This document shows, one piece after another, positions 32,267-41,992 of a DNA stretch of 64,000 nucleotides. Made by a program: the position numbers and the translations under genes. A model generated the notes under the pieces. It was given only the letters and a program-made list of their open reading frames with translations, was not told the origin of the DNA and did no database searches. The stretch's first letter is position 1. Every line of letters starts with the position of its first letter. Source of the DNA: Pricia mediterranea (GTDB lineage Bacteria; Bacteroidota; Bacteroidia; Flavobacteriales; Flavobacteriaceae); the NCBI RefSeq assembly GCF_032248455.1, contig NZ_JAVTTP010000002.1:231749-295748 (forward strand). Direction: 5' to 3'.

Positions 32267-35176
32267 TCAAATCAGGGCCTTCCTCAGAATCGTCACCGGG
32301 TGCAGGGCTCGCCTCCCCGTTCCATCAAAAATCTGGTGCCGACAACTGGTACCGTTCGCCGAAATGACGGTTTCTTCAGAGGCTTTTCGAACGGATGGGA
32401 AGAGCTTTAACTCCCCCACCTGCATACTCACATCGTAATGTTCCTTTTCATAACCGAAGGAGCCCGCCATACCGCAACAACCTGATGGTATGATGGATAC
32501 CTTATAATTTTCCGGCAGGTTGAGTACGTCAAAGGTCACTTTTTGATTGCTCAATGCTTTTTGATGGCAGTGATTATGGATTTTAATAATCTTGGTTTCC
32601 TTCGTGAAATATTCTGGCGTAAGCTCCCCCTTTTGAATTTCCTGGGACAGGAATTCCTCCAAAAGAAAAGAGTTGAGGGCAACGGCATTGGTAGTTTCCG
32701 AATCTTGCGAAAAGCGTTTGTATTCGTCCCGGAAGGTCAGGATGGCCGAAGGTTCCAATCCAATAACAGGACGGCCCTCATCGGCAAATTGCTTAAGCTT
32801 TGAAATATTCCCTACGGCCAGTTTTTTGGCCTGCTTTAAAAATCCCTTGGATATGTAGGTACGACCGCTTTCCCCATTAAAAAGCTCAACCCCATATCCC
32901 AGAGCGGTTAAGAGTTCGATGGCATCCTTACCTAGGTCAATATCGAGGTACCGGGTAAACTCATCGATGTATAAAACTACTTTTCGTTTTGATACAGCAT
33001 GTTGGTTCTCAAATTTTTGAAGGTATTTATCGAAATTAGAACTAGATACTTTAGGAAGGCTTCGTTGCGGAGCTACTCCCACGGACTTCTTCAGCAATCC
33101 GCTTAAAATATCCGAACCGAAAACGGCATTGGTGAGTCCCGCTACCCGACTGCCCCACCGGTTCAGCTTAGTGTTGTAGGCAAAAAGCTTGTTCCGCATC
33201 GGATACCCGTTCGCTTCCTGGTACTGGTAGAGAAATTCCGCTTTCAGCGTAGCTACGTCCACATTGCTGGGACATTCACTACTACAGGCCTTACAGCTGA
33301 GGCAGAGATCGAACACCTCTTTCAGTTCGCTATGATCAAAACGGTTCTTTTGGTCGGAAACGGTCAGCAGTTCCCGCAACGCGTTCGCCCTGCCCCGGGT
33401 CGTATCCCTTTCGTTTCTGGTGGCGTGATAACTGGGGCACATGCCACCGCTGGCATGCTCGGTCTTTCTACAATCCCCACTTCCGTTGCACTTTTCCGCC
33501 AGCCTAAGAATGCCCTTGCTGTCAGAAAAATCCAACAGCGTATCGATTTCCGGCTCCTGGCGATCGATTTCATAACGCAGGGATTCGTCCATGGGGTAGG
33601 CCTCGACAATTTTACCGGGATTAAAGATATTATGGGGGTCAAAGTAGCTTTTCACCCGTTTGAGCAGTTTGTAGTTGGACTCCCCGATCATCAGGGAAAT
33701 AAACTCCGCCCGCACGATACCGTCGCCGTGTTCCCCACTGAAGGAACCCCGGTATTTCTTGGTCAGTCGGGCTACATCGGTCGTGATGCCCCGGAACATT
33801 TTTACATCGGTGGACCGCTTAAGGTTTAAAATCGGACGCAGATGCAGCTCACCCGCCCCCGCATGGGCGTAGTACACGGCATCTTGACCGTATCCTTCCA
33901 TGATTTGGCTGAACTCCGCTATAAAATCCTTTAGATCCTCCAATGCGACAGCGGTGTCTTCGATACAGGCCACCGCCTTGCGGTCGCCGACCATATTTCC
34001 CAATAATCCGAGCCCCGCTTTCCGCAGTTCGATCGCTTTGTTAATATCTCCGCCATGCAGTACGGGACTCGCGTAACTACGGCCTGAATCGGCGATGGTG
34101 GACTGCAAGGCGTTCAACTGTCGCTGCAAATCAGCCTCGGTATCGGCCTTCACTTCAAGCATCAAGAGCGCCGCGGGATTCCCTTCTACAAAAAAGCGGT
34201 TTTTCAGCTGTTCGCGATTGTTCTTGGTACAGTCCAATATCACCCGATCCATCATCTCACAGGTATGCAGGCTATGCCGCATTACCGGTACTACATCGTT
34301 CAGACAGGCATCCAATGTCTCGTAATGGGTCACCACCATAGCGGAAAGCTTCGGGGGCAGATCATCCAGTTGCAAGGTGATTTCCGTAGTAAATGCGAGA
34401 GTACCCTCACTTCCGCTGAGCAGCTTGCACAGATTAAAATCAGAATCTACCGAACCGAAAATACGGTTGTGTAAAAGTTCATCTACCGCATACCCCGTAT
34501 TTCTCCGATGGATATCAGGCTTTGGAAATTCCGATAATATTTCTTTTTGTATCTCCTTATTATATAATTCAGTATATAGATTCCTATAAATAGATGCTTC
34601 AAGTGAATCGGATGTCCGCTTCTTCTCAAAATCGGCTTCGGATAGGCTCTCGAATTCCACTTCGCTGCCATCGGAAAGTATCGTTTTAAGAGAGATTACC
34701 TTGTCCCGCGTCACCCCATACTGGATCGAGGTCGTGCCCGAGGAATTATTGCCGACCATCCCGCCGATCATACAGCGGTTCGAGGTGGAGGTATTGGGCC
34801 CGAAAAAGAGGCCGAATGCCTCCAGATAACGGTTCAGCTCGTCACGGATGACCCCGGGCTGCACCGTCACCTGTTTCTTCTTTTCGTCGAGATGCATGAT
34901 TTTTGTGAAATGTTTGGATACATCCACTACGATGCCCTCCCCTACACACTGGCCTGCCAAGGAGGTTCCCGCCGTTCTCGGTATCAGTCCGATCTGATGC
35001 TTTCCGGCAAAACCCACCAGTTTCTTTATATCTTCGCAATTTTGGGGAAAGGCGACGGCAAGCGGAATTTTCCGGTACACCGAGGCATCGGTAGCGTATA
35101 GTGTTTTGGTCAGGTTGTCGGCTATCAGTTGGCCCCGCAACGAGGCTTGGAGCTCAAGAAGTAGATTTTTATCCAA
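32267..35176 (-). CDS. FAD-linked oxidase fused to Fe-S/CCG domains (YdiJ/D-lactate dehydrogenase-like)
   Basis: 969 residues from a TTG start (MDKNLLLELQ). The N-terminal half is a PCMH/VAO-type FAD-binding domain (RTAGTSLAGQCVGEGIVVDVS, GMVGNNSSGTTSIQYG, LLSGSEGTLAF) with the C-terminal FAD oxidase part ending FNPGKIVEAYP. A Cys-rich segment (CNGSGDCRKTEH, GGMCPSYHAT, CLSCKACSSECPSNVD) provides Fe-S ligands. A GlpC-like CCG region (HNHCHQKALS, SGCCGMAGSFGYEKEHY) closes the protein. It probably oxidises a 2-hydroxy acid such as D-lactate or D-2-hydroxyglutarate and passes electrons to quinones. The substrate is not readable. Confidence 0.92.
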   Translation of the reverse strand: MDKNLLLELQASLRGQLIADNLTKTLYATDASVYRKIPLAVAFPQNCEDIKKLVGFAGKHQIGLIPRTAGTSLAGQCVGEGIVVDVSKHFTKIMHLDEKKKQVTVQPGVIRDELNRYLEAFGLFFGPNTSTSNRCMIGGMVGNNSSGTTSIQYGVTRDKVISLKTILSDGSEVEFESLSEADFEKKRTSDSLEASIYRNLYTELYNKEIQKEILSEFPKPDIHRRNTGYAVDELLHNRIFGSVDSDFNLCKLLSGSEGTLAFTTEITLQLDDLPPKLSAMVVTHYETLDACLNDVVPVMRHSLHTCEMMDRVILDCTKNNREQLKNRFFVEGNPAALLMLEVKADTEADLQRQLNALQSTIADSGRSYASPVLHGGDINKAIELRKAGLGLLGNMVGDRKAVACIEDTAVALEDLKDFIAEFSQIMEGYGQDAVYYAHAGAGELHLRPILNLKRSTDVKMFRGITTDVARLTKKYRGSFSGEHGDGIVRAEFISLMIGESNYKLLKRVKSYFDPHNIFNPGKIVEAYPMDESLRYEIDRQEPEIDTLLDFSDSKGILRLAEKCNGSGDCRKTEHASGGMCPSYHATRNERDTTRGRANALRELLTVSDQKNRFDHSELKEVFDLCLSCKACSSECPSNVDVATLKAEFLYQYQEANGYPMRNKLFAYNTKLNRWGSRVAGLTNAVFGSDILSGLLKKSVGVAPQRSLPKVSSSNFDKYLQKFENQHAVSKRKVVLYIDEFTRYLDIDLGKDAIELLTALGYGVELFNGESGRTYISKGFLKQAKKLAVGNISKLKQFADEGRPVIGLEPSAILTFRDEYKRFSQDSETTNAVALNSFLLEEFLSQEIQKGELTPEYFTKETKIIKIHNHCHQKALSNQKVTFDVLNLPENYKVSIIPSGCCGMAGSFGYEKEHYDVSMQVGELKLFPSVRKASEETVISANGTSCRHQIFDGTGRRALHPVTILRKALI

Positions 35177-35275
35177 TGGAAAGCAATTTTGAACGCTAAA
35201 TTAAGTTTTTATGCTTGAAAGGGGAATAATTCCTTTCAATAATAGCCAAAAGCAGTTACATTCAAAACGCATAGA

Positions 35276-35794
35276 ATGTTGAAAAAAATAATGATGGTCC
35301 TTTTCGCGGGACTCAGCTCGTTCACCGCACTTCAAGCCCAGGAAATCGCGGACAACGCCATCGGACTCCGGTTGGGGGACAGCGACGGCTTTGGCGCCGA
35401 GATTTCGTATCAACGTCTTTTGGGGCGGTACACCCGGGCCGAAATCGATTTTGGGTATAGGGACAGTCGGGAGCACGATGCCGTCAAGCTTACCGCCCTC
35501 TACCAGTGGGTACACGAAATCGACCTTGGCTTCAATTGGTTTTACGGCGTCGGCGCAGGAGTTGGCAGTGCCTCTTTTGAACCCGTGCCCAGTCCGAACA
35601 ATCCGAACTTCTTCGAGGATGTCGATGGAGGGTTCTTCGGCTTGTTCGCGGGGGATGTCGGTGTCGAGTACAATTTTGACGTCCCTGTGCTGGTCTCCTT
35701 GGATATCCGTCCCGAACTCGGACTGATCAATTTCGGAAATTTCGACAGTCGCTTTAACTTTGATATTGCCCTGGGAATCCGCTATCAGTTCTGA
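35276..35794 (+). CDS. Small predicted outer-membrane beta-barrel protein
   Basis: 172 residues. A signal peptide (MLKKIMMVLFAGLSSFTALQAQE, cut after QAQ) precedes alternating strands (NAIGLRLGDSDGFGAEISYQRL, TRAEIDFGYRD, FNWFYGVGAGVG, GDVGVEYNFDVPVLVSLDIRPELGL) ending in a terminal aromatic (IRYQF), as expected for an 8-strand barrel. The family has no assigned function. It is divergent from the large FAD oxidase. Confidence 0.75.
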   Translation: MLKKIMMVLFAGLSSFTALQAQEIADNAIGLRLGDSDGFGAEISYQRLLGRYTRAEIDFGYRDSREHDAVKLTALYQWVHEIDLGFNWFYGVGAGVGSASFEPVPSPNNPNFFEDVDGGFFGLFAGDVGVEYNFDVPVLVSLDIRPELGLINFGNFDSRFNFDIALGIRYQF

Positions 35795-36025
35795 TTGAGA
35801 CATGAGATAAGCGACAATAGATGAGAGACCAGATTAATTATAGCGGTGACGAAAGACGGGTGACGGAAGAAAGTTGATGGGGGTCGGGTTACGAATAACG
35901 GATTAAAGGCAGAATGCTTTAAGTCGGCTTTTCTGATCTGGGAACAAAAGCGTTTTCTTTTTTCTAGTGCAAACCTGTATATTTGCGGTAACCGAAGTTT
36001 GAACTGAACAAGGCTACACTTTGAT

Positions 36026-36331
36026 ATGGAAAAGCTAAAAAAACGCTGGGGCATCGATTCCAACTTTCAGATTGCCGTAATTATAATCGTTTTTGCCATA
36101 ACGGGTTCTACCTCTGCCAAATTAGCGGGGCCGCTGACAGAATTTTTGGGTCTGAACACTGAAACTACCAGCGCTTGGCTCTATTGGTCCGCCCGAATTC
36201 TCTTGATTTTCCCCGTGTATCAGGTACTTTTGGTCGCCTTCGGATGGTTGTTCGGCCAATTCGCGTTCTTTTGGAGTTTCGAAAAGAAAATGCTTGACCG
36301 ATTGGGGCTGGGTTTCCTTTTCAAAGGATAA
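36026..36331 (+). CDS. Small membrane protein of the DUF6787 type
   Basis: 101 residues. It starts MEKLKKRWGIDSNFQIAVII and has two hydrophobic helices (about 16-38 and 50-80), ending with FGQFAFFWSFEKKMLDRLGL. I recall this as a conserved flavobacterial small protein, DUF6787; the role is unknown. The assignment to that DUF is from memory and moderate. Confidence 0.7.
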   Translation: MEKLKKRWGIDSNFQIAVIIIVFAITGSTSAKLAGPLTEFLGLNTETTSAWLYWSARILLIFPVYQVLLVAFGWLFGQFAFFWSFEKKMLDRLGLGFLFKG

Positions 36332-36420
36332 GACCGTAAGGAAGTGCTTTGAACAGTCCACTTTTCAGATTTTATATATACTGTCCTTAGGGTTTGTTTC
36401 GGATTGTTTAGATTTGCCGT

Positions 36421-36750
36421 ATGCGACGGATAATTCCTTTCTTTGTTTCCGGAACGTGCCTGCTCTTGGTCGCTTGCATTTTGGCACCGTCAGTAACAAA
36501 ACTCTCCCATGCGCTTTTTGAGCACCATCATCTAGAATGCTCCGATGCCAATTCCCTTCATTTTCACGAAGCGGAAGTAGATTGCGATTTCCAGAAATTT
36601 AACCTTTCTCCTCAGTTTTATCCTTCTTTTCATACGGATGCGGTACATCTATCCTTGTTTTATCCAAAAAACAACTATCCCTCTTATTCCTTCCTAAGTA
36701 AATTCCAAAAACATCACTTTGTATTAAGGGGTCCGCCCTATGTTGCATAA
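36421..36750 (+). CDS. Small His-rich exported protein upstream of a TonB receptor
   Basis: 109 residues. An N-terminal hydrophobic segment (IIPFFVSGTCLLLVACILAP) is followed by a short region with a histidine cluster (FEHHHLECSD, LHFHEAEVDC) and ends LRGPPYVA. Small proteins with His clusters and a terminal RGPP are, as I recall, often found just before metal-related TonB-dependent receptors in flavobacteria. Metal binding is inference. The gene is 54 bases before the receptor on the same strand. Confidence 0.65.
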   Translation: MRRIIPFFVSGTCLLLVACILAPSVTKLSHALFEHHHLECSDANSLHFHEAEVDCDFQKFNLSPQFYPSFHTDAVHLSLFYPKNNYPSYSFLSKFQKHHFVLRGPPYVA

Positions 36751-36804
36751 TATATCGAATTTGAATTCTATTAAATAAAGTTTTCACTTTAAATCATTAC
36801 GAGT

Positions 36805-39021
36805 ATGCAACGTATTTATATTATCCTTTTTTTTGCCCTAGCTGTAACCTACGGGCAATCACAGAATTCATTGGAAGGCATCGTCACTGATGCCGAAACA
36901 AGCCAACCCCTTTTAGGTATTCAGGTCTATTTTCCCAAATTGGAAAAAGGAAGCGTCAGCGATGAGGATGGCACCTTTAAAATCGTCGGACTGCCTATCG
37001 GAAATTATAAACTGGTCGTATCGTCCATAGGTTTCCAGACCTATTCAGAAACTGTAACGCTCGCAAAAGGTAGCAACAGCCTGAACGTCGCTCTCTCCCC
37101 TAGTGCTATTGAAATGGAAGAAGTCATTGTCTCGACGCCTTTTCATAAACTGCAACGGGAGAATGTGATGAAGGTCGAACGCGCCAACGTGGCCGAACTG
37201 AAGACTAGGGGTGCCGTGACGCTATCCGACGGTATTACCGACGTGCCGGGGGTGGAAAGCGTATCGACGGGCCTGGGCATTGGCAAACCGGTAATCCGCG
37301 GTCTGAGCTCCAATCGGGTGCTTGTTTATACCCAGGGCGTTCGGCTAGAGAATCAGCAATTCGGCGACGAGCATGGGTTGGGTATCAGCGATGCCGGCAT
37401 CGAGAGTATAGAGGTCATTAAGGGTCCTGCCTCCCTGCTCTACGGTTCGGATGCCATGGGCGGGGTGCTCTATCTGAATCCTGAAAGATTTGCCAACGCG
37501 GGGGAAACGGACGCCGACGTCAACCTCAGCTATTTTTCAAATACTCGGGGGTTCGACGGCGATGTGGGAATAGCTTCTTCCTCAGAGAAATTTAAATTTC
37601 TGGTACGCGGAAGTGCCGCGAGCCATACCGATTACGAAACCGGGGGAGAAAGCGTCACCAATTCCAGATTTCGGGAATACGACCTGAAAACGGGCCTGGG
37701 CTATCAGACCACGACTCTAAAAACCGAGCTTCGGTACAACTATAACAACCTGAAATTGGGCATTCCTGAAGAACTCGGCAAACGGACCAGCGCGCGTACC
37801 CCTGAATCGCCCTATCAGCAAATTGACAATCACATCCTAAGCTCCAAAACCAGTGTCTTCTTCGATAAATCTAGTTTGGAGGCCACTTTTGGCTATACCT
37901 TCAACACCCGAAAAGAATTCGAGGAGGGAGAAGACGGAGCTGCCCTGGATATGGACCTGGTCACCTTCAATTACAACCTACAGTACCATCTCCCCAAATG
38001 GGGCAATCTCGAAACCATTTTCGGAGTGCAGGGCATGCACCAGACGAACAGCAACTTTGGGGAAGAGCTATTGATTCCCGATGCAAACACCAATGATATC
38101 GGCATCATGGGCACCTCCCACATCCACTTTAAGAACGATAGCGACCTGCAATTGGGACTCCGTTACGATTACCGTAGCATCGACGGAAAGGCCAGCGGCC
38201 CTCTGGGCGAGGAAGGTGCAATTGAGGCCTTAAATCGAGATTTTAACAGCTTTAATGCGGCAGTAGGCTATAAAAAGGATTTTTTGGAGAATTTTACCGG
38301 GCGTATCAACCTCGCCTCGGGGTTTCGCGCCCCGAACCTGGCGGAACTCACCTCCAACGGTGTACATGAAGGTACCAATCGGTATGAAAGAGGTAACAGC
38401 GCGCTCACGAACGAGCAGAACCTTCAGACCGACCTTTCCCTGGAATACGGGAACGAGCACATCGAAGTGTATATCAACGGATTTTACAATGCTGTTAACA
38501 ATTACATCTTTATCGAGCCCGATGGCTCAACGATCGGTGGAAATGCAGTTTTTAGCTATCGACAGCAGGACGCCGACCTTTACGGGGGCGAAATCGGACT
38601 GCACATCCACCCGCATCCGTTGGATTGGTTGCATGTGGAAAGCAGTTTTGAGTCCGTAACCGGGAAATTGGCCGACGATGGGCATCTACCGCTGATTCCC
38701 GCCAACACCTTTAGCAACACCCTTAGGACGGAGTTTTCGGGAAGCGGTTCGTGGCTTTCCTCGAGCTATGCCTTCGTTACCTTGAAATCTGTCTTTAAAC
38801 AGGACAAGGTCAGCGGATTTGAGACCGTAACGGACGGATATTCATTGCTGAGCCTAGGCGTCGGCGGAACGGTCTCGGTTCTTGATCAAGAGATGAAGGT
38901 GCGGATCAGCGGAAATAATATTCTGGACAAGGACTACTTCTCCCACCTATCTCGACTAAAAACGGATGGTATTTCGAATATCGGTCGAAATATCCATTTG
39001 GGAGTTAGCATACCGCTTTAA
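36805..39021 (+). CDS. TonB-dependent receptor with CarboxypepD_reg-like N-terminal domain
   Basis: 738 residues. Signal peptide 1-19; a carboxypeptidase-regulatory-like domain (about 22-105: LEGIVTDAETSQPLLGIQVY to VTLAKGSNSLNVAL). The plug domain (about 125-235) carries VESVSTGLGIGKPVIRGL, NRVLVYTQGVRLENQQFGDE and ASLLYGSDAMGGVLYL. The beta barrel ends GVSIPL. The plug sequence resembles receptors for metals such as zinc or for heme, and the His-rich small protein upstream supports a metal role, but the ligand is not proven. It is convergent with the sulfite dehydrogenase genes. Confidence 0.92.
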   Translation: MQRIYIILFFALAVTYGQSQNSLEGIVTDAETSQPLLGIQVYFPKLEKGSVSDEDGTFKIVGLPIGNYKLVVSSIGFQTYSETVTLAKGSNSLNVALSPSAIEMEEVIVSTPFHKLQRENVMKVERANVAELKTRGAVTLSDGITDVPGVESVSTGLGIGKPVIRGLSSNRVLVYTQGVRLENQQFGDEHGLGISDAGIESIEVIKGPASLLYGSDAMGGVLYLNPERFANAGETDADVNLSYFSNTRGFDGDVGIASSSEKFKFLVRGSAASHTDYETGGESVTNSRFREYDLKTGLGYQTTTLKTELRYNYNNLKLGIPEELGKRTSARTPESPYQQIDNHILSSKTSVFFDKSSLEATFGYTFNTRKEFEEGEDGAALDMDLVTFNYNLQYHLPKWGNLETIFGVQGMHQTNSNFGEELLIPDANTNDIGIMGTSHIHFKNDSDLQLGLRYDYRSIDGKASGPLGEEGAIEALNRDFNSFNAAVGYKKDFLENFTGRINLASGFRAPNLAELTSNGVHEGTNRYERGNSALTNEQNLQTDLSLEYGNEHIEVYINGFYNAVNNYIFIEPDGSTIGGNAVFSYRQQDADLYGGEIGLHIHPHPLDWLHVESSFESVTGKLADDGHLPLIPANTFSNTLRTEFSGSGSWLSSSYAFVTLKSVFKQDKVSGFETVTDGYSLLSLGVGGTVSVLDQEMKVRISGNNILDKDYFSHLSRLKTDGISNIGRNIHLGVSIPL

Positions 39022-39206
39022 CAGCCTCATGACACGATACCTCGGTTCTACTTTGATTGTTCTGAAGCCATATGGATGTTTATTTTGAATAAAGGCCTAA
39101 AAGAAAAAGGAAGAAGGAAAATAAGGGGCAACAATATTTTGTAGGTCTTGGACTGACTTTTCGTACGTCTCCAAAGGCCCATGCTCTTATCAGGGCAAAT
39201 ATTGTT

Positions 39207-39707
39207 TTACTTTAACTCGTACCATTGGATGTCGGCCAAATTTTCCCTTCGGCCTTTATCTATTGGGGGATAGTTGGTAACCAGATAATCGACGATGATT
39301 TCCTCGTTCTTGCCGAGGTCCCACAAGTTCTGGGTTTCCTGCATCCAGCGGATGGTTTCGATCCAACGTTCCTCGTTCATCCGGTTTGCGATCACCAATT
39401 TAGCGGAATGGCAGTTGGTACAGTTTTGTAAGGTTTCCATCATGCCCGGAGCATCGACGAATCCTGTCCGTACATGGACGCCGTTCTCTATTTTGTCCCA
39501 ATCATCTTCCTCGGCATTTTCTGGCGCTTCGGAATCTTGGGGAACATCGGTCAATTCGGAATCATAACTGTTAAACAGGGAGAGTTCGGGGTCCGCCATC
39601 AGATAGATGCCCACCAGTGCAATGAGGGCAAAGGCCGATCCGATGACTACCACAAGCCTACGGACCATCCTAAGGTTTTCCCTGTTTTTATCTTGATTAT
39701 TTTCCAT
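39207..39707 (-). CDS. c-type cytochrome, partner of the sulfite dehydrogenase
   Basis: 166 residues. One transmembrane helix (LVVVIGSAFALIALVGIYLM, about 17-36) anchors an acidic linker (about 55-72, rich in Glu/Asp) and a monohaem domain with CTNCH, the CxxCH binding motif; a Met in RWIETIRWMQETQNLW may be the sixth ligand. It starts directly after the Mo enzyme's stop, with no gap. The pair matches SorAB-type sulfite dehydrogenases, in which the cytochrome accepts electrons from the Mo centre. Confidence 0.88.
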   Translation of the reverse strand: MENNQDKNRENLRMVRRLVVVIGSAFALIALVGIYLMADPELSLFNSYDSELTDVPQDSEAPENAEEDDWDKIENGVHVRTGFVDAPGMMETLQNCTNCHSAKLVIANRMNEERWIETIRWMQETQNLWDLGKNEEIIVDYLVTNYPPIDKGRRENLADIQWYELK

Positions 39708-40928
39708 CTAGGTAACTTTTACGGCGATTCGTTGGCAAGCGTTGTTCAAGTATCCCTTTGGATTCCATCCGGGAATCAACATGGGCTGGGATGTTCCCTG
39801 GGCATCGGTAGCCTTCGACCATACTTCATAATAGCCCTTCTTGGGAAAATCGACCTGTGCGGAAAAATGCTGCCAGGCCAATCTGTTGGCAGGTCTTTCC
39901 AGATTGCACTTGTTCCAAGTGGCTCCGAAATCAATGGAGTACTCCACTTTATCGACCTCGAGCTCCCCGGCCCATGCGTGTCCCCTGATGCCCAACTTTT
40001 CCCCTTTGGAAATCATCGCCCCGGTTTTAGGGTAGGTAATCAACGACTTTACAGGCATCGATTCGATGATGCACATATTTTCATCGGCCACTTCTTCACC
40101 CGGCGCCACGGGATTACAGGGGACGCGATAAGAGGTTCCCATCATCTTGGGGCCGTCGTGTACCTGGTCGCGGACACTGATCCGCTCTACCCACTTGCCC
40201 GAAACGGAGGCCGGCCACCCTCCTGCGACCAACCTCAAGGGGTGCCCGTGCACCAAAGGGATATCGGCACCGTTCATTTTAAAGGCCAGCAGCGTCTCGT
40301 CTTGCCGGGCCTTGGCCATCGGGGCCCCACGTGAAATAGGCTCTTTTTCAGGATTCCGACTTAAGTGGTCATCGGCCGAGTGGTACCCGATATAGACGGC
40401 ATTGTTTTTTACCCCGACATCATCGAGTACATCGCGCAACCGGACCCCCGTCCACTCCGCACAGAAGACCGCTCCCACTCCCCATTGGTTTCCCTTGGTC
40501 GGGGGGTCGAATTCCTTACGACCGTTACCGCCACATTCGAGCACCAGCTGGTAGGTATGATGTTCGAATTTGGACTTCAATTCTTCCAGGGAATAGGTTT
40601 TTTTCTGTTCGACCGATTCCCCATCGATGGTCAGCGTCCACGTGGCCGGGTCGACCTCCTCCGGTATCAGACCATTATTCCGTACAAATATGTACTTGTT
40701 GGGGGTCACCTTATCATCCAACTGATGGGCCACCGCCTCCATATTCCATGGCTTGTCGTTCAATACGATCATATCCTTGTCCTTATCGAACATTTTAAAC
40801 GGATCGGGGTCTTGAAGTCCCAATGGCACATAATCTTTCGGCATCATACCGCCAAAGACGATTTCGGTTCCCAATACAGCGGTCATGGAGGCCAAGGTAG
40901 CTTTTTGGACAAATTTTCTTCTTTGCAT
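39708..40928 (-). CDS. Sulfite oxidase-type molybdopterin-dependent oxidoreductase (SorA-like)
   Basis: 406 residues from the ATG at 40928 (MQRRKFVQKATLAS, a twin-arginine signal); an in-frame ATG 21 codons upstream is less likely. The Mo domain has LVLECGGNGRKEF with the Mo-ligating cysteine, GAVFCAEWTGVRLRDVL, YHSADDHLSRN, GHPLRLVAGGWPASVSGKWVERI, followed by the C-terminal dimerisation domain (about 290-405, IRGHAWAGELEVDKVEYSID). It probably oxidises sulfite to sulfate in the periplasm, passing electrons to the adjacent cytochrome. Thiosulfate-linked SoxC-like function is an alternative, but no sox genes are nearby. Confidence 0.9.
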   Translation of the reverse strand: MQRRKFVQKATLASMTAVLGTEIVFGGMMPKDYVPLGLQDPDPFKMFDKDKDMIVLNDKPWNMEAVAHQLDDKVTPNKYIFVRNNGLIPEEVDPATWTLTIDGESVEQKKTYSLEELKSKFEHHTYQLVLECGGNGRKEFDPPTKGNQWGVGAVFCAEWTGVRLRDVLDDVGVKNNAVYIGYHSADDHLSRNPEKEPISRGAPMAKARQDETLLAFKMNGADIPLVHGHPLRLVAGGWPASVSGKWVERISVRDQVHDGPKMMGTSYRVPCNPVAPGEEVADENMCIIESMPVKSLITYPKTGAMISKGEKLGIRGHAWAGELEVDKVEYSIDFGATWNKCNLERPANRLAWQHFSAQVDFPKKGYYEVWSKATDAQGTSQPMLIPGWNPKGYLNNACQRIAVKVT

Positions 40929-41055
40929 CGAATATAGGGTTGGCATGAACTGGACTTCTTCTTGAAATTCATAATAAAGGTAAGGATACACACTGATATT
41001 TCACAAACATTACCGGATAAGAAAAAATTATGGATGCTTATCGGAAGAAACACAA

Positions 41056-41088
41056 TAAAAAGGACCGCTGAATTGATCAGCGGTCCTT
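41056..41088 (-). terminator. Rho-independent terminator of the ferritin-like gene pair
   Basis: A perfect 12-bp stem AAGGACCGCTGA/TCAGCGGTCCTT (41060-41071 with 41077-41088) and a 5-base loop. Read on the minus strand it is followed by a T run (complement of 41057-41060 and on), 27 bases after the stop of the 41115 gene. Confidence 0.85.
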
Positions 41089-41114
41089 ACCAAAAAACCT
41101 GAAGCATGAATCGA

Positions 41115-41942
41115 TTATGATTTTATAAAGAGACTGGCAATGGCCACGGCGGTATCACCGGTAATCGGCTCATCGTAGGCCTCGGTGGATGATTCGAAGG
41201 TAAACGGACCCTCATCGCCGAGGGTCGTTACATCGACGCCCCCTTGGGTTACGTTTTCCTCTCCGTTGTAAACGGCTTGGGTCGCTTCGGGCATTCCGGC
41301 CCCTCTTTCGTTGCCGGTAATCCATCCTTTTAATCCTCTTAACCTTCGGATTTCGGAAGCATGACGCGCCTCGACCGAGTGAATCTGTAGGGCGGCCGTC
41401 AAAAACGGGGTTCCCTGAAGATTGGTGGCCTGTCCTTTGTAGGCACGCACTCCTGTATCTTCGAAGGCTTGTGCCAAAGCCAATAGCTGGGCGTAGGCAG
41501 TTTCTTTGTCGGCCCCATTTTGCCTAAAGGGATCGAACATTCCTCCGGCGGTAAAGTCGAATTCCGGTTTTGCTACGGGCTCCACCCCCGCACCTTCCAG
41601 CCCGGCCATCAAGAAATCGACGTGGGCCGCCTCGTGTTTGGCGATTTGCTCATAGATTACTCGTGGTCTTCCGTCCGGAAGCGAGGTACAATCCAAGGCT
41701 AGTTGGTAAAATTCATCCTCCAGATATTCCAGGGTCAATGCCAATTGTAGGGCATCGACGGCTGCGTTGCCAGAATCCTGAGCGAACACTTTTGAGGGCA
41801 TGGAAGCCAGGCCGAAGGGTACTGCAGCCATGGCCGCCTTTTTTCCCAAGGAGCCAAAAGTGCTGAACATGTCACGTCGGGAGGACTTCTTATTCACCAA
41901 GTTGTCGGTGGTAAATTCATCTAAAAATTTTATAATATTCAT
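41115..41942 (-). CDS. Ferritin-like domain protein, exported (Tat-like signal)
   Basis: 275 residues. A twin-arginine-like signal (SSRRDMFSTFGSLGKKAAMAA) starts near residue 21. The ferritin-like four-helix part has EYLEDEFYQLALD, IAKHEAAHVDFLM, LAQAFEDTGVRAYKGQA and IHSVEARHASEIRRLRG, giving the Glu and His ligands of a possible di-iron centre. It is the second gene of a pair with the 41993-42772 gene, 50 bases apart. Family members have been linked to desiccation and oxidative stress; function here is unknown. Confidence 0.87.
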   Translation of the reverse strand: MNIIKFLDEFTTDNLVNKKSSRRDMFSTFGSLGKKAAMAAVPFGLASMPSKVFAQDSGNAAVDALQLALTLEYLEDEFYQLALDCTSLPDGRPRVIYEQIAKHEAAHVDFLMAGLEGAGVEPVAKPEFDFTAGGMFDPFRQNGADKETAYAQLLALAQAFEDTGVRAYKGQATNLQGTPFLTAALQIHSVEARHASEIRRLRGLKGWITGNERGAGMPEATQAVYNGEENVTQGGVDVTTLGDEGPFTFESSTEAYDEPITGDTAVAIASLFIKS

Positions 41943-41992
41943 AATGTGTTGTTTTTAAAGGGATTTGAAATACTATTTTTGTCCGCAGTCGA

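Noticed and set aside
39474..40334. 286-codon open frame on the plus strand
   Set aside because: Lies antisense to the sulfite dehydrogenase genes, which have clear catalytic motifs; no family pattern in this frame.
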